DNA of 42,499 nucleotides from Alphaproteobacteria bacterium (GTDB taxonomy: Bacteria > Pseudomonadota > Alphaproteobacteria > Micavibrionales > UBA2020), in NCBI GenBank assembly GCA_028817795.1, contig JAPPOU010000123.1:1-42499 (forward strand). Direction: 5' to 3'. The notes beneath the pieces were generated by a model. It worked only from the letters and a program-made list of their open reading frames with translations, had not been told where the DNA came from and did no database searches. The number at the start of each line of letters is the position of its first letter. The first letter of the stretch is position 1. Of this stretch, positions 6,740 to 15,745 are shown piece by piece. Both the position numbers and the translations under genes were made by a program.

Positions 6740-9412
6740 TTACGCCGCGTTTGCCATGCTGCGTAATACATAGTGCAGGATACCGCCGTTTTGGTAATAG
6801 GCAATCTCGTCCAGCGTATCAATGCGGCACAGCGCCGTAAAGTTTTCTGTGCTGTCGTCCTTGCGCGTGACGGTAACGGTGATGTCCATGCGCGGCTTGA
6901 TCGCGCTGATGCCTGTGATGGTGAATGTTTCATCGCCTGTCAGATCCAGGGATTTACGCGTATCACTGCCCTTGAACTGCAGCGGTAAAACGCCCATGCC
7001 GACAAGGTTTGACCGATGAATGCGCTCAAAACTTTCGGCAATCACGGCTTTCACGCCCAAAAGGTTCGTGCCCTTGGCCGCCCAGTCGCGGGAAGACCCT
7101 GTGCCGTATTCCTTGCCCGCAATCACGACCAGCGGCGTATTGCTTTCGAGGTATTTCATGGCAGCATCGTAAATGGGCATATCTTCGCCGGAGGGGATGT
7201 GGCGGGTAAAACCGCCTTCCTTGCCGCCGACCATTTCGTTTTTGATGCGGATATTGGCAAAGGTGCCGCGCATCATCACCTCGTGGTTGCCGCGCCGTGC
7301 GCCGTAAGAGTTAAAGTCTTTCGCCTCCACGCCGTTGCCGACAAGATACGCGCCGGCAGGGCTGTCTTTCTTGATCGACCCTGCGGGCGAGATATGGTCG
7401 GTCGTAATGGAATCACCAAAGACGGCCAATGCATAGGCATTGTTGATATCGCCTTTTTCCTCTGCATTGGCGGCCATGCCCGCAAAATAGGGCGGGTTCT
7501 GCACATAGGTTGATGCATTGTCCCAGCCGTATGTCAGGCTGCCCTCGGTCTTCACGGCCTGCCATTCGGCGGGACCTTCGAAAACATTGGCGTAGCGCGA
7601 TTTGAACATATCGGCAGTCAGCGCTATTTCCAGCGTATCGTTTATATCCTTGAGTGATGGCCAGATATCTTTGAGGTAGACGGGATTGCCATCGCTGCCA
7701 GTGCCCAAAGGCTCTGTCAGCAGATCAACTTTCAAGGAGCCCGCCAGCGCATAAGCGACAACCAGCGGCGGTGATGCTAAATAGTTTGCCTTCACAAAGG
7801 GGTGAATGCGGCCTTCAAAGTTACGGTTGCCTGATAAAACGCCCGCCACTGTTAAATCGCTGGCCTTTACGGCGTCTTCAATGGGTTGGGGCAGCGGGCC
7901 GGAATTGCCAATACACGTTGTGCAGCCATAACCGACAAGGTTAAAGCCAAGGGTGTCCAGATCTTGTTGCAGCCCTGCTTTTTCAAGGTAGTCCGTTACC
8001 ACCTGCGATCCCGGCGCGAGCGATGTTTTAACCCAGGGCTTGACCGCCAGGCCTTTTGCCAGCGCGTTGCGCGCCACCAGCCCTGCGGCCAGCATAACGG
8101 AGGGGTTGGATGTATTGGTGCAGCTTGTAATGGCGGCAATGACAACAGAGCCTTGGTCCAGCGTGTAATCCGTGCCTTCAACGGCAACGGATTTGCTGTC
8201 CGGCACGTCTTTTAAGAACGAGGTTTTGAGGTTATCGAGTGCGACGCGGTCTTGCGGGCGCTTGGGGCCGGCAAGCGAGGGCACAACGCTTTCCATGTCG
8301 AGTTCCAGCGTATCGGTAAAGACAGGATCGGGCGTTGTTTCATCGCGCCACATGCCCTGCGCCTTTGCATAAGCTTCAACCAGTTTCACGCGATGATCGT
8401 CACGGCCCGTGAAGGACAGGTAGCGAATAGCTTCCTTGTCAATCGGGAAAAAGCCGCAGGTTGCGCCGTATTCAGGGGCCATATTGGCAATGGTGGCGCG
8501 GTCAGCCAGCGACAGGTTATCAAGGCCGGGGCCGAAAAATTCGACGAATTTTCCGACAACGCCTTTTTTGCGCAGCATTTCGGTGACGGTCAGAACAAGG
8601 TCTGTCGCCGTTGTGCCTTCTTTTAATTTACCTGTCAGCTTGAACCCGACAACTTCGGGGATCAGCATGGTAACAGGCTGGCCCAGCATCGCGGCTTCGG
8701 CCTCAATGCCGCCCACGCCCCAGCCCAAAACGGCAAGGCCGTTGACCATGGTTGTGTGGCTGTCGGTGCCGACCAGCGTATCGGGATAAGCAACCTGGCG
8801 GCCTTTGCTCTTTTCATCTTCCTCTGCCCACACGGTTTGCGCCAGATATTCAAGGTTCACCTGATGGCAGATGCCTGTGCCGGGCGGCACGACGCGGAAG
8901 CGGTTAAAGGCCTGTGATCCCCAGCGCAGGAACACATAGCGTTCCATGTTGCGGCGGAATTCCATGTCGACGTTTTTCTTGAACGCGTCTTTGTTGCCAA
9001 AGTTGTCGACCATGACCGAGTGGTCGATCACCAGATCAACGTTGGCCAGCGGATTAATTTTTTCAGGATCGCCGCCCAGCTTGACCATCGCATCGCGCAT
9101 GGCGGCCAGATCGACAACGGCGGGCACGCCCGTAAAATCCTGCATCAAAACGCGGGCGGGGCGATAGGCGATTTCACGATCGCTTGTTTTTGTTTTCAGC
9201 CAGTCGCCCACGGCTTTGACATCATCAACGGTGACGGTCTTGCCGTCTTCGAACCGCAGGAGGTTTTCCAGCAAAACCTTGAGGGAAAAGGGAAGTTTTT
9301 TGATATCGCCCAGCGTGTTTTCCGAATCGGGCAGGCTGAAATAATCATATTCCTTCCCGTCTACGGTCAGTGTTTTGCGTGTTTTCAGGCTGTCTTGTCC
9401 GGTCATTGTCAT
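6740..9412 (-). CDS. acnA: Aconitate hydratase A
   Basis: The protein has 890 residues, the normal length for the AcnA/IRP-type aconitase. This enzyme interconverts citrate and isocitrate in the TCA cycle using a [4Fe-4S] cluster. The three cluster cysteines are visible: one in [13 protein letters not shown] and two in [12 protein letters not shown]. Also seen are the family motifs [30 protein letters not shown] and, near the end, [13 protein letters not shown]. The start at 9412 follows AAGGGG at 7 bases; a second ATG two codons in is a less well-placed alternative. The DotI-like gene follows on the same strand. On the other side lies the RNA candidate and ccm operon, transcribed divergently. 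Confidence 0.97.
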   Translation of the reverse strand: MTMTGQDSLKTRKTLTVDGKEYDYFSLPDSENTLGDIKKLPFSLKVLLENLLRFEDGKTVTVDDVKAVGDWLKTKTSDREIAYRPARVLMQDFTGVPAVVDLAAMRDAMVKLGGDPEKINPLANVDLVIDHSVMVDNFGNKDAFKKNVDMEFRRNMERYVFLRWGSQAFNRFRVVPPGTGICHQVNLEYLAQTVWAEEDEKSKGRQVAYPDTLVGTDSHTTMVNGLAVLGWGVGGIEAEAAMLGQPVTMLIPEVVGFKLTGKLKEGTTATDLVLTVTEMLRKKGVVGKFVEFFGPGLDNLSLADRATIANMAPEYGATCGFFPIDKEAIRYLSFTGRDDHRVKLVEAYAKAQGMWRDETTPDPVFTDTLELDMESVVPSLAGPKRPQDRVALDNLKTSFLKDVPDSKSVAVEGTDYTLDQGSVVIAAITSCTNTSNPSVMLAAGLVARNALAKGLAVKPWVKTSLAPGSQVVTDYLEKAGLQQDLDTLGFNLVGYGCTTCIGNSGPLPQPIEDAVKASDLTVAGVLSGNRNFEGRIHPFVKANYLASPPLVVAYALAGSLKVDLLTEPLGTGSDGNPVYLKDIWPSLKDINDTLEIALTADMFKSRYANVFEGPAEWQAVKTEGSLTYGWDNASTYVQNPPYFAGMAANAEEKGDINNAYALAVFGDSITTDHISPAGSIKKDSPAGAYLVGNGVEAKDFNSYGARRGNHEVMMRGTFANIRIKNEMVGGKEGGFTRHIPSGEDMPIYDAAMKYLESNTPLVVIAGKEYGTGSSRDWAAKGTNLLGVKAVIAESFERIHRSNLVGMGVLPLQFKGSDTRKSLDLTGDETFTITGISAIKPRMDITVTVTRKDDSTENFTALCRIDTLDEIAYYQNGGILHYVLRSMANAA

Positions 9413-9448
9413 TGAAAAACCCCTTTAGTTTCAATATTTTGCCATTTT

Positions 9449-9478
9449 TTTACAGAATTGCCACAAATCCGACATAAT
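9449..9478 (+). promoter_or_regulatory. Sigma-70-like promoter candidate before the RNA element
   Basis: TTTACA (9449-9454) and CATAAT (9473-9478) are each one base from consensus and are 18 bases apart, predicting a start near 9485. The position fits either a short RNA ending at the hairpin at 9565-9600 or the leader of the ccm operon. Confidence 0.45.
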
Positions 9479-9484
9479 TCCTTG

Positions 9485-9600
9485 GCATTCTATAAGTGTG
9501 GATGCTTCCCATTCCCTCGATCAAGTGATCCACGCTTTGTAACTCTGTTACGCATGGTCTATACAGAAAGCCTGTCTCCCCTCGGACAGGCTTTCTTTTT
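9485..9600 (+). ncRNA. Candidate structured small RNA or ccm leader/attenuator
   Basis: Three hairpins lie in series and no protein is supported here. Stem 1 pairs 9494-9503 with 9528-9537 (10 bp, one G-U), enclosing a 24-base loop with pyrimidine-rich TTCCCATTCCC. Stem 2 pairs GTAAC 9539-9543 with GTTAC 9547-9551 around TCT. Stem 3 is a perfect 12-bp hairpin at 9565-9596 followed by T residues. The promoter candidate 9449-9478 and the terminator imply a transcript of about 115 bases. The C-rich loops could pair with ribosome binding sites, as in other alphaproteobacterial small RNAs. The alternative is a 5' leader controlling ccmA 23 bases beyond. I do not recognise a known RNA family. Confidence 0.45.
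9565..9600 (+). terminator. Intrinsic terminator-like hairpin upstream of ccmA
   Basis: AGAAAGCCTGTC (9565-9576) pairs perfectly with GACAGGCTTTCT (9585-9596) around an 8-base loop, and the run ends in TTTT at 9597-9600. No plus-strand gene precedes it, because acnA runs away on the minus strand. So it must end a short RNA or act inside the ccm leader. Confidence 0.7.
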
Positions 9601-9622
9601 CGTCAACGATCATAGGCCAATC

Positions 9623-10237
9623 ATGGATGCCGCGAAACGGATTTTTTTAGCAGATGGCCTTGCCTGCCAGCGGGGGGCGCGAATTCTTTTCCGGAATATA
9701 TCTTTTGCGCTGGAAGCGGGCGGTATTTTGCATGTCACCGGGCCAAATGGTTGCGGCAAGACCAGCCTTTTGCGCCAGATCGCAGGAAGCCTGCCCATAA
9801 CCGAAGGGACGGTGACGTGGCAGGGTGAAAAGGATGTGATGTACCTGCCTCCGCATGATGCGCTGTTAAAGCGGCAGGATACGGCAGCGGAAACATTGTT
9901 GTTCTGGGCGCGGGTGCTGGGCGCCGACAAAAGCGCCATGCGTGATGCGCTGGAAAAAACAGGTTTTTGCAAAAGGGCGGATATGCCTGTCCGCCATATG
10001 TCTGCCGGGCAAAAACGGCGGTTGTCGCTGGCACGGGTTTTTTTAAAGCCCCAGGCGATCTGGCTTTTGGATGAACCAAAAAATGCGCTGGATGATGGTG
10101 CGCGGGCTATGCTGCATGCAGAACTGTCCGCCCATTGCGCGCGCGGCGGCGCGGCGGTGATTGCGGGGCATGATGCGATTGAACAGCCTGATGGGGCGCG
10201 GCTGCAAACCCTTGCGCTGGGACAGGGAGCGGCATGA
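9623..10237 (+). CDS. ccmA: Heme exporter ATP-binding protein CcmA
   Basis: The protein has 204 residues from the ATG at 9623, the normal CcmA length. The frame is open further upstream, but that would run through the terminator hairpin. It contains Walker A GPNGCGKT (40-47), the signature MSAGQKRRLSLARV, and Walker B IWLLDEPKNALDD. CcmA is the cytoplasmic ATPase of the CcmABCD complex, which releases holo-CcmE after heme loading in System I cytochrome c maturation. The ribosome binding site is weak. The stop overlaps ccmB by ATGA. It is the first gene of the operon, directly behind the structured RNA candidate, so expression may depend on read-through of that hairpin or on an internal promoter. 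Confidence 0.95.
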   Translation: MDAAKRIFLADGLACQRGARILFRNISFALEAGGILHVTGPNGCGKTSLLRQIAGSLPITEGTVTWQGEKDVMYLPPHDALLKRQDTAAETLLFWARVLGADKSAMRDALEKTGFCKRADMPVRHMSAGQKRRLSLARVFLKPQAIWLLDEPKNALDDGARAMLHAELSAHCARGGAAVIAGHDAIEQPDGARLQTLALGQGAA

Positions 10238-10899
10238 TTGCAGCATTGATACAGCGTGATCTGCGTTTATCGTTCCGCAAGGGGTCAGGCATGTTGGCGA
10301 CGCTCGCGTTTTTTATGATTGCGATTGCCCTGTTTCCTTTTGCATTGGGCGGTGCGGTGGAGGCTCTGCGTCCTGTGGCTGCGGGGGCGGTGTGGATTGC
10401 AGCGCTGCTGGCCGCGTTTTTATCGCTGGATGGTATCTGGCACGATGATTATGCAGATGGCACGTTTGATGCGCTGCTGACAGCGGATGTGCCGCCGTTT
10501 GTGATTGTTTTTGCAAAAACGGTATCGCACTGGCTGGTCGCGGGCCTGCCGCTGGTGCTGGCGGGGCTGCCTGCGGCGTTGATGCTCCATGCCCCTGTGT
10601 CTGTGTTGCTTTTGCTGGCGGCATCTATGGTGATCGGCACGCTTTATACCAGCCTTGCTGGCGGGCTGGGCGCGGTCTTAACCTTTGGTGCGCGCAGGAC
10701 GGGGTTGTTGATTGCGCTTTTGGTATTGCCGCTCTGTGTGCCTATGCTGGTTTTGGGCGTGCTGGGCGCAGCGGCAGTGCTTGCAGATTTACCGGTGCGG
10801 GCGTATCTTTTGCTGCAACTTGCACTGCTCATTGCCATGCTGCCTTTGGGACTTGTCGCGATGGGTACGATCTTGCGTATGCAAACGAGGCTGACATGA
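10234..10899 (+). CDS. ccmB: Heme exporter membrane protein CcmB
   Basis: The protein has 221 residues with six hydrophobic segments, the family topology. The N-terminal IQRDLRLSFRKG and the segment FLSLDGIWHDDYADGTFDALL are characteristic of CcmB. It forms the membrane part of the CcmAB transporter-like module that works with CcmC and CcmD in handing heme to CcmE. Both ends overlap neighbours by four bases (ATGA), so it should be made in fixed ratio with CcmA and CcmC. Confidence 0.95.
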   Translation: MIAALIQRDLRLSFRKGSGMLATLAFFMIAIALFPFALGGAVEALRPVAAGAVWIAALLAAFLSLDGIWHDDYADGTFDALLTADVPPFVIVFAKTVSHWLVAGLPLVLAGLPAALMLHAPVSVLLLLAASMVIGTLYTSLAGGLGAVLTFGARRTGLLIALLVLPLCVPMLVLGVLGAAAVLADLPVRAYLLLQLALLIAMLPLGLVAMGTILRMQTRLT

Positions 10900-11615
10900 T
10901 AACGCGCTTTGCCAATCCCGCCCGGTTTTTAAAGCTGTCAAAATGGCTGATGCCGCTTTGCGCTGTTCTGGCGGCGTGCTTTTTGGCGGCAGGGGCCTAT
11001 ACGGGGTTGGTCACATCCCCTGCCGATTACCAGCAGGGCGAAGCTGTACGTACTATGTATGTGCATGTGCCTGCGGCATGGATGGCCCTGTTTGTTTACG
11101 CGACCATGGTGATTGCAGCACTGACAGGGTTTGTCTGGAAACACGTGGTGGCTGAACTTTATGCCCGCGCCGTCGCGCCCGTGGGCGCGGCCTTTACATT
11201 TTTGTGTCTTGCGACCGGTTCGTTATGGGGCAAGCCCATGTGGGGCACGTGGTGGGTTTGGGATGCGCGGCTGACCTCTGTTCTGGTCCTTTTCTTTTTA
11301 TATCTGGGCTATATCGCGCTGGTCGATGCTTTTGATGATGAGCAAAGGGGGCTGAACGCAGGCGCGTGGTTATTGATTGCGGGGGCGGTTAATTTACCTG
11401 TCATTAAATTTTCTGTCGATTGGTGGTCAACATTGCACCAACCGGCCAGCCTGTTGCGGTCGGGCGGTATTGCGATAGATGGCGCGATGCTGTGCCCGTT
11501 ATTGTTGATGGCGGCGGGGTACAAGTTCTTTTTTGGCGCGATCGCGCTAATGCGTCTTGAAACGCAGATCATGCGCCGCAAGCGCGATGTGCGCCGGATG
11601 CAGGAGCCAGCATAA
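10896..11615 (+). CDS. ccmC: Heme handling protein CcmC
   Basis: The protein has 239 residues with six membrane helices. The tryptophan-rich WGTWWVWDARLTS motif and the flanking His residues (MYVHVPAAW before it, STLHQPAS after it) are the heme-binding hallmarks of CcmC. It presents periplasmic heme to CcmE for covalent attachment. The start overlaps the ccmB stop (ATGA), and the stop overlaps the ccmD ATG by one base (TAATG). Confidence 0.97.
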   Translation: MITRFANPARFLKLSKWLMPLCAVLAACFLAAGAYTGLVTSPADYQQGEAVRTMYVHVPAAWMALFVYATMVIAALTGFVWKHVVAELYARAVAPVGAAFTFLCLATGSLWGKPMWGTWWVWDARLTSVLVLFFLYLGYIALVDAFDDEQRGLNAGAWLLIAGAVNLPVIKFSVDWWSTLHQPASLLRSGGIAIDGAMLCPLLLMAAGYKFFFGAIALMRLETQIMRRKRDVRRMQEPA

Positions 11616-11740
11616 TGGATAAATATGCGCTTTACATTGCGGTCTCTTGGGGATTAACGGCCGTTGTGTTGCTGGGCGTGACTGTGCAGACATGGCTTGC
11701 ATACCGTTGCGCGGCGTGTGTGCTGGAGGCCAAAGAATGA
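11615..11740 (+). CDS. ccmD: Small heme exporter protein CcmD
   Basis: The protein has 41 residues. It begins MDKYALYIAVSWGLT, followed by one transmembrane helix and a short cytoplasmic tail (RCAACVLEAKE), as in CcmD. It stabilises the CcmABC complex and helps release of heme-loaded CcmE. The assignment rests on size, topology and its exact position between ccmC and ccmE. Its ATG overlaps the ccmC stop by one base and its TGA overlaps the ccmE ATG. The two Cys in the tail are not usual features. Confidence 0.88.
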   Translation: MDKYALYIAVSWGLTAVVLLGVTVQTWLAYRCAACVLEAKE

Positions 11741-12153
11741 CAAAAGCCCGCCAACGGCTCTTGCTTGTTTTGTCGGTTGTCGTATCGCTGACGATTGCGG
11801 CAGGGTTATCGCTATATGCGCTCAAAGACAATATTTCTTATTTCTATCCACCATCGAAGATTGCTGAAGCACCCACAGGCCGTGATATCCGCCTTGGCGG
11901 CATGGTAAAAAAAGGCGCGCTGGAAAAACGCGGTGATGATCTTTCCATCGTTTTTGTCATTACAGATTATGATGCGGATGTGATAGTGGAATATACCGGC
12001 ATCTTGCCCGACCTGTTTCGCGAAGGGCAGGGCGTTGTCGCAACGGGGCAGATGAAGGGCGATGTTTTTATCGCCACTGAAATTTTGGCCAAGCACGATG
12101 AAAATTATATGCCGCCTGAAGTCAAAAAGGCGATGGAGGGCAAGGCGCCGTGA
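11737..12153 (+). CDS. ccmE: Heme chaperone CcmE
   Basis: The protein has 138 residues from the ATG at 11737, which overlaps the ccmD stop (ATGA). One N-terminal membrane anchor (about residues 8-28) is followed by a periplasmic beta-barrel domain (RLGGMVKKGAL, VEYTGILPDLFREGQGVVATG). The heme-attachment motif is present as LAKHDENYMPPEV, with the covalently linking His and the following Tyr. CcmE carries heme from CcmC to CcmF/H. Its stop overlaps the GTG start of ccmF. Confidence 0.97.
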   Translation: MTKARQRLLLVLSVVVSLTIAAGLSLYALKDNISYFYPPSKIAEAPTGRDIRLGGMVKKGALEKRGDDLSIVFVITDYDADVIVEYTGILPDLFREGQGVVATGQMKGDVFIATEILAKHDENYMPPEVKKAMEGKAP

Positions 12154-14030
12154 TTATCGAGGCCGGACATTTTGCCCTTGCCCTTTCCTTGATTGTGGCG
12201 CTGATACAATCCGTTGTGCCTTTGTGGGGGGCGCGCGTTGACCGTGCGGGCTGGATGATGCTGGGCCGCCGCGCTGCGGGGTCCTGCTTTGGTTTGTTGG
12301 CGGTTGCGTTTTTCGCCCTTGTCCATGCCTATGCGCTGTCTGATTTTTCCGTCATCAATGTTGTTGAAAACAGCCATACGATGATGCCGGTCATTTACAG
12401 ACTGTCTGCGGCATGGGGTAATCATGAAGGCTCGATGCTGCTCTGGGTGTTGCTCTTGTCCTTTTGGGGGTATGTAATGGCGCGTGGCAGTTTGCCGCCT
12501 GCGTTTCAGGCGCGCGCGCTTTCTTTTCATGGCATGATCGTGGCAGGGTTTATCCTGTTTGTGCTCTTTGCCTCCAATCCTTTTTTGCGCATTATGCCGC
12601 CCGCGGCAGAGGGATTGGGGCTGAACCCTATATTGCAAGATATCGCGTTGGCCCTGCATCCGCCGCTTTTGTACATGGGATATGTCGGGTTTTCCGCCGT
12701 GTTCAGCATGGTGCTGGCAGGGCTATGGGCGGGCGGTATTCATGCGGATTGGGCCGGACATGCGCGGTGGTATGCGCTTTGGGCCTTTGCCATGCTGACG
12801 GCAGGGATCACGCTGGGGTCGCTCTGGGCTTATTACGAACTGGGATGGGGCGGCTTTTGGTTTTGGGATCCTGTTGAAAATGCATCGTTGATGCCATGGC
12901 TCTGTGGCGCAGCACTGGTGCATAGTCTCTTGGTGCTGGAAAAGCGCGGCGCACTGTCGAACTGGACAGCGCTTTTGGCGCTTTTGGCCTTTACCTTTTC
13001 ACTGCTGGGCACCTTTTTGGTGCGATCAGGGGTTTTAACGTCTGTTCATGCTTTTGCCAGTGACCCACTGCGCGGCGTTTTTATTCTGGCGCTTCTTGTG
13101 TTTTATGCGGGCGGCGGGTTTTTGCTCTATGCACTGAAAGCAACAGGCGGCAAAGACGGCGTGGGCTTTGGCCTTGTCAGCCGTGAAATGGGTGTTTTGC
13201 TGAATAACCTGTTCCTTTTCACGTTTTGCATGACGGTTGTAACGGGCACGCTTTATCCCGTTGTGCTGGACGCCTTGTCGTTGCCCACCGTTGCCGTGGG
13301 CGCGCCGTATTTTACCAAGGTTTTGTTGCCGCTCTTTGTGCCGTTCTCTGCCCTGATGGGGCTGGTCGTGTTTGCGGCATGGGGGCATGATAAGATAGCG
13401 CGGCTTGCAAAACATTTATTGCCCCCTGCTGTGCTAACCGCACTAACGGTTCTATCGCCTGTTGCGCTGGGTGCGCCCATGCGTCCGCTGGGGGCTTTGG
13501 GGCTGGCGGGCGGCGGGTTTATTTTGTGGTCGACGCTGTATGCTGTTGCGTTAAAGCCGCCGCGCCGTCTTGCGCAATACGCTATGCCGCTGGCACATGC
13601 GGGGTTCGCGCTTTTGGTTCTGGGGGCCACGGTTTCAACGCAGTGGAAGCAAGAAAATATTGGCTGGATGTCGCCCGGCGACAGGTTGCGTATGGGGGGT
13701 GTATCCCTAACGTATCTGGCAACGCAGCCCGCAGCGCGGGAGGATTTTAACGCCGATGTTGCCGTGTTTTCTCTGCCCGATGGTCGCCGCATGATGCCGG
13801 AACGCCGCTGGTATCCCGCCGCGCAAAAGGAAACAACGGAAAGTGCGCTGCATTTTGACAGACTGGGGTTTGTTTACCTGACACTAGGCGATGCGGATGA
13901 TGATGACCCGCAGCGCCGCGTGATACGTGCATGGTATCATCCGCTGGTTATTCTGGTTTTTGCAGGCGGCGCATTGATGGCGCTGGGCGCGGGGCTGGCT
14001 GTCTGGAACAGGGGGCATGGTCATGCATAG
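12150..14030 (+). CDS. ccmF: Cytochrome c heme lyase subunit CcmF
   Basis: The protein has 626 residues with a GTG start, overlapping the ccmE stop. It is a multi-helix membrane protein with the WWD-type motif WGGFWFWDPVENASLMPWL and the preceding NHEGSMLLWVLLLSFWG segment, both diagnostic of CcmF. It accepts heme from CcmE and, with CcmH and CcmI, attaches it to the CXXCH motif of apocytochromes. A periplasmic domain with VSTQWKQENIGWMSPGD lies near the C-terminus. The 3' end overlaps ccmG by 14 bases. Confidence 0.97.
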   Translation: MIIEAGHFALALSLIVALIQSVVPLWGARVDRAGWMMLGRRAAGSCFGLLAVAFFALVHAYALSDFSVINVVENSHTMMPVIYRLSAAWGNHEGSMLLWVLLLSFWGYVMARGSLPPAFQARALSFHGMIVAGFILFVLFASNPFLRIMPPAAEGLGLNPILQDIALALHPPLLYMGYVGFSAVFSMVLAGLWAGGIHADWAGHARWYALWAFAMLTAGITLGSLWAYYELGWGGFWFWDPVENASLMPWLCGAALVHSLLVLEKRGALSNWTALLALLAFTFSLLGTFLVRSGVLTSVHAFASDPLRGVFILALLVFYAGGGFLLYALKATGGKDGVGFGLVSREMGVLLNNLFLFTFCMTVVTGTLYPVVLDALSLPTVAVGAPYFTKVLLPLFVPFSALMGLVVFAAWGHDKIARLAKHLLPPAVLTALTVLSPVALGAPMRPLGALGLAGGGFILWSTLYAVALKPPRRLAQYAMPLAHAGFALLVLGATVSTQWKQENIGWMSPGDRLRMGGVSLTYLATQPAAREDFNADVAVFSLPDGRRMMPERRWYPAAQKETTESALHFDRLGFVYLTLGDADDDDPQRRVIRAWYHPLVILVFAGGALMALGAGLAVWNRGHGHA

Positions 14031-14535
14031 GGCTATTCCGCTTGTTTTTCTGATTATATTGTGCCTGTTGTTTTTGGTGCGGCTGATAATGCCGCCCGCA
14101 CCGTTTTCGCCGCTGGTGGGGCAGGCTTTTCCGGCAACGGTCTTGCCTGCCGCGCTGGATGATATGCCGGGGTTTGATCCGAAATCTGTTGAAACACCCG
14201 CACTGGTTAATTTTTTTGCATCCTGGTGCACGCCGTGCCGGGCAGAGCAGCCCTTGCTCCACCGGATTGCGCGGTCGGGTTTGGTGAATGTCTACGGCAT
14301 TGCTTATCGCGATAAAAAAGCGGATTTGGAAAAATTTATCGCCGATACGGGTAACCCGTTTGCGGGGATCGGCGCGGATAATGACGGCAGCGCAGGCGTG
14401 GCATGGGGGGTAACGGGCGTACCCGAAACGTTTTTGATTGGCCATGATGGCCGCGTTCTTTTGCGCATCGCGGGCCCGCTGACAGATGCCGTGTATATGC
14501 GCGATATTCTGCCGTTGATACAAGGGGGCGGGTAA
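14017..14535 (+). CDS. ccmG: Periplasmic thiol:disulfide oxidoreductase CcmG/DsbE
   Basis: The protein has 172 residues with an N-terminal membrane anchor and a thioredoxin fold. The active site is FFASWCTPCRAEQP, and the conserved cis-Pro region GVTGVPETFLI is present. CcmG keeps apocytochrome CXXCH cysteines reduced for heme ligation. An ATG two codons inside (14023) is an alternative start. It overlaps both ccmF and, by one base (TAATG), ccmH. Confidence 0.95.
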   Translation: MVMHRAIPLVFLIILCLLFLVRLIMPPAPFSPLVGQAFPATVLPAALDDMPGFDPKSVETPALVNFFASWCTPCRAEQPLLHRIARSGLVNVYGIAYRDKKADLEKFIADTGNPFAGIGADNDGSAGVAWGVTGVPETFLIGHDGRVLLRIAGPLTDAVYMRDILPLIQGGG

Positions 14536-14921
14536 TGAAAGCTTTGGTGGCATTCTTTCTTGTTTTATGCCTTTCCTTACCCGTACAGGCGGTGGAGCCG
14601 GATGAAATGCTGGCAGACCCTCAATTGGAAGCCCGCGCCCGCGCCATATCAAAAAATCTGCGCTGCGCAGTTTGTGACGGGCAGGATATTGATGATTCAA
14701 ACGCTGATCTTGCAGCTGATATGCGCCGGACCGTGCGCGAAAAAATTACAGCAGGCGCCAGCGACGATGAAATATATGACTGGCTGCGACAACGCTATGG
14801 CGATAAGGTTTTAATGACGCCGCCCGTCACGCCTGTGACAATGGGGCTGTGGCTTTTGCCCGTGCTGATTTTTGCAGGCGGCGTGGCCATGGTTATTTTC
14901 CAAATCCGCAGGAGCGCATAA
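14535..14921 (+). CDS. ccmH: Cytochrome c maturation protein CcmH (Cys-motif part)
   Basis: The protein has 128 residues. A signal peptide ends at about residue 19 (SLPVQA). A periplasmic three-helix domain has the LRCAVCDGQDIDDSNADLAADMR motif, whose two cysteines reduce or hold the apocytochrome thiols. A C-terminal membrane helix (WLLPVLIFAGGVAMVIF) completes it. This is the short CcmH typical of Alphaproteobacteria; the TPR part is a separate gene (ccmI) directly downstream. Confidence 0.96.
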   Translation: MKALVAFFLVLCLSLPVQAVEPDEMLADPQLEARARAISKNLRCAVCDGQDIDDSNADLAADMRRTVREKITAGASDDEIYDWLRQRYGDKVLMTPPVTPVTMGLWLLPVLIFAGGVAMVIFQIRRSA

Positions 14922-14923
14922 CC

Positions 14924-15634
14924 ATGTGGTTTTTTTACATGATGGCGGGGCTGATGACGGCAGGGGTTGCGGTGAAATTGATGCATCCCTTAATGGCGCG
15001 GGGCAAATGGAACCATGGCAAGGGGGTTACGCGGGCCGACCGCACGTTGTCCGGTGTTTTGTGTATTGTATTGCCCTTGGGCGCGTTGTTGGCTTATGTG
15101 CCGCAGGGCCGCCCTGATTTGCCGGGCAAGCTTGCCATGTTTTCAAGCCAGCACCGTATGATGTCGCGCCATGCGGCCCTGATGTCAGAAAGGCAGTTGC
15201 AGGCGGTGCTTGAAAATGATGTGAATAACCTTGGCGCCTTGATGGCGCTGGCCCAGACGGGCATGACGCTGGAAGATTACGTCTCGGCCACTGATTACTT
15301 ACAACGCGCCCTGCAAGTCACAAAGGAAACGCAAGACCCCCGCCACCGCATTGTCGCCGTGTCGCTGGGGGAGGTGCAGGTCGCGGCGAACAACGGCATT
15401 GTGGGCGATGATGCGCTGGAAACGTTTAACTATGTTTTATCGCTGCATCCCGAAAACCCGGTAGGGATTTATTTTCTGGCCCTGCGTGTCGCGCAAAAGG
15501 GCGACCCTGAAACTGCCATGAAGGCGTGGCGCGCGCTTTTGGAAGGGGGGCATCCCAAGGCCTGGTGGAAAGACCGGGTGCGCGACAGCATGGTGGAATG
15601 GCGTGGCGAATTGTCACGCAAAGCAAGAAAATAA
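14924..15634 (+). CDS. ccmI: CcmI-like TPR protein, short form
   Basis: The protein has 236 residues from the ATG at 14924, which has GGAG at 14911-14914. It has two membrane helices (about 1-20 and 42-60). Between the second helix and the TPR region stands LLAYVPQGRPDLPGKLA, the typical CcmI junction. The rest is TPR-like (LGALMALAQTGMTLEDYVSATDYLQRAL, then a second repeat ending GDPETAMKAWRALL). CcmI holds the apocytochrome C-terminus for the CcmFH ligase. At 236 residues it is shorter than the roughly 400 of proteobacterial CcmI, apparently through loss of the long C-terminal periplasmic part. It is the last gene of the operon. Confidence 0.85.
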   Translation: MWFFYMMAGLMTAGVAVKLMHPLMARGKWNHGKGVTRADRTLSGVLCIVLPLGALLAYVPQGRPDLPGKLAMFSSQHRMMSRHAALMSERQLQAVLENDVNNLGALMALAQTGMTLEDYVSATDYLQRALQVTKETQDPRHRIVAVSLGEVQVAANNGIVGDDALETFNYVLSLHPENPVGIYFLALRVAQKGDPETAMKAWRALLEGGHPKAWWKDRVRDSMVEWRGELSRKARK

Positions 15635-15643
15635 ATTATATAT

Positions 15644-15668
15644 CAGGGGCTTACCCTGTATTTTATTT
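15644..15668 (+). terminator. Weak terminator candidate after the ccm operon
   Basis: CAGGG (15644-15648) and CCCTG (15654-15658) form a 5-bp hairpin around GCTTA, followed by an A/T-rich stretch with TTTTATTT. The stem is short, so termination efficiency is uncertain. It separates the ccm operon from the ankyrin genes. Confidence 0.35.
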
Positions 15669-15674
15669 AACATA

Positions 15675-15703
15675 TTGCAAATCGTGGTGTCTCATGTTAC
15701 ACT
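15675..15703 (+). promoter_or_regulatory. Promoter candidate for the three-gene ankyrin operon
   Basis: TTGCAA (15675-15680) and TACACT (15698-15703) are 17 bases apart, each matching sigma-70 consensus at four of six bases. The predicted start near 15710 lies just upstream of the first ankyrin gene. The match is moderate only. Confidence 0.3.
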
Positions 15704-15745
15704 CCTATTTCTATTTATAAACATATGAGATGCAAGGTTTGTGGT

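Noticed and set aside
7016..9415. Several long plus-strand open frames antisense to acnA
   Set aside because: These are shadows of the high-GC aconitase codons, with no domain pattern or ribosome binding site.
9458..9622. N-terminal extension of the ccmA frame from an upstream ATG
   Set aside because: The added residues have no CcmA similarity and the DNA contains two hairpins and a terminator. The ATG at 9623 gives the family length.
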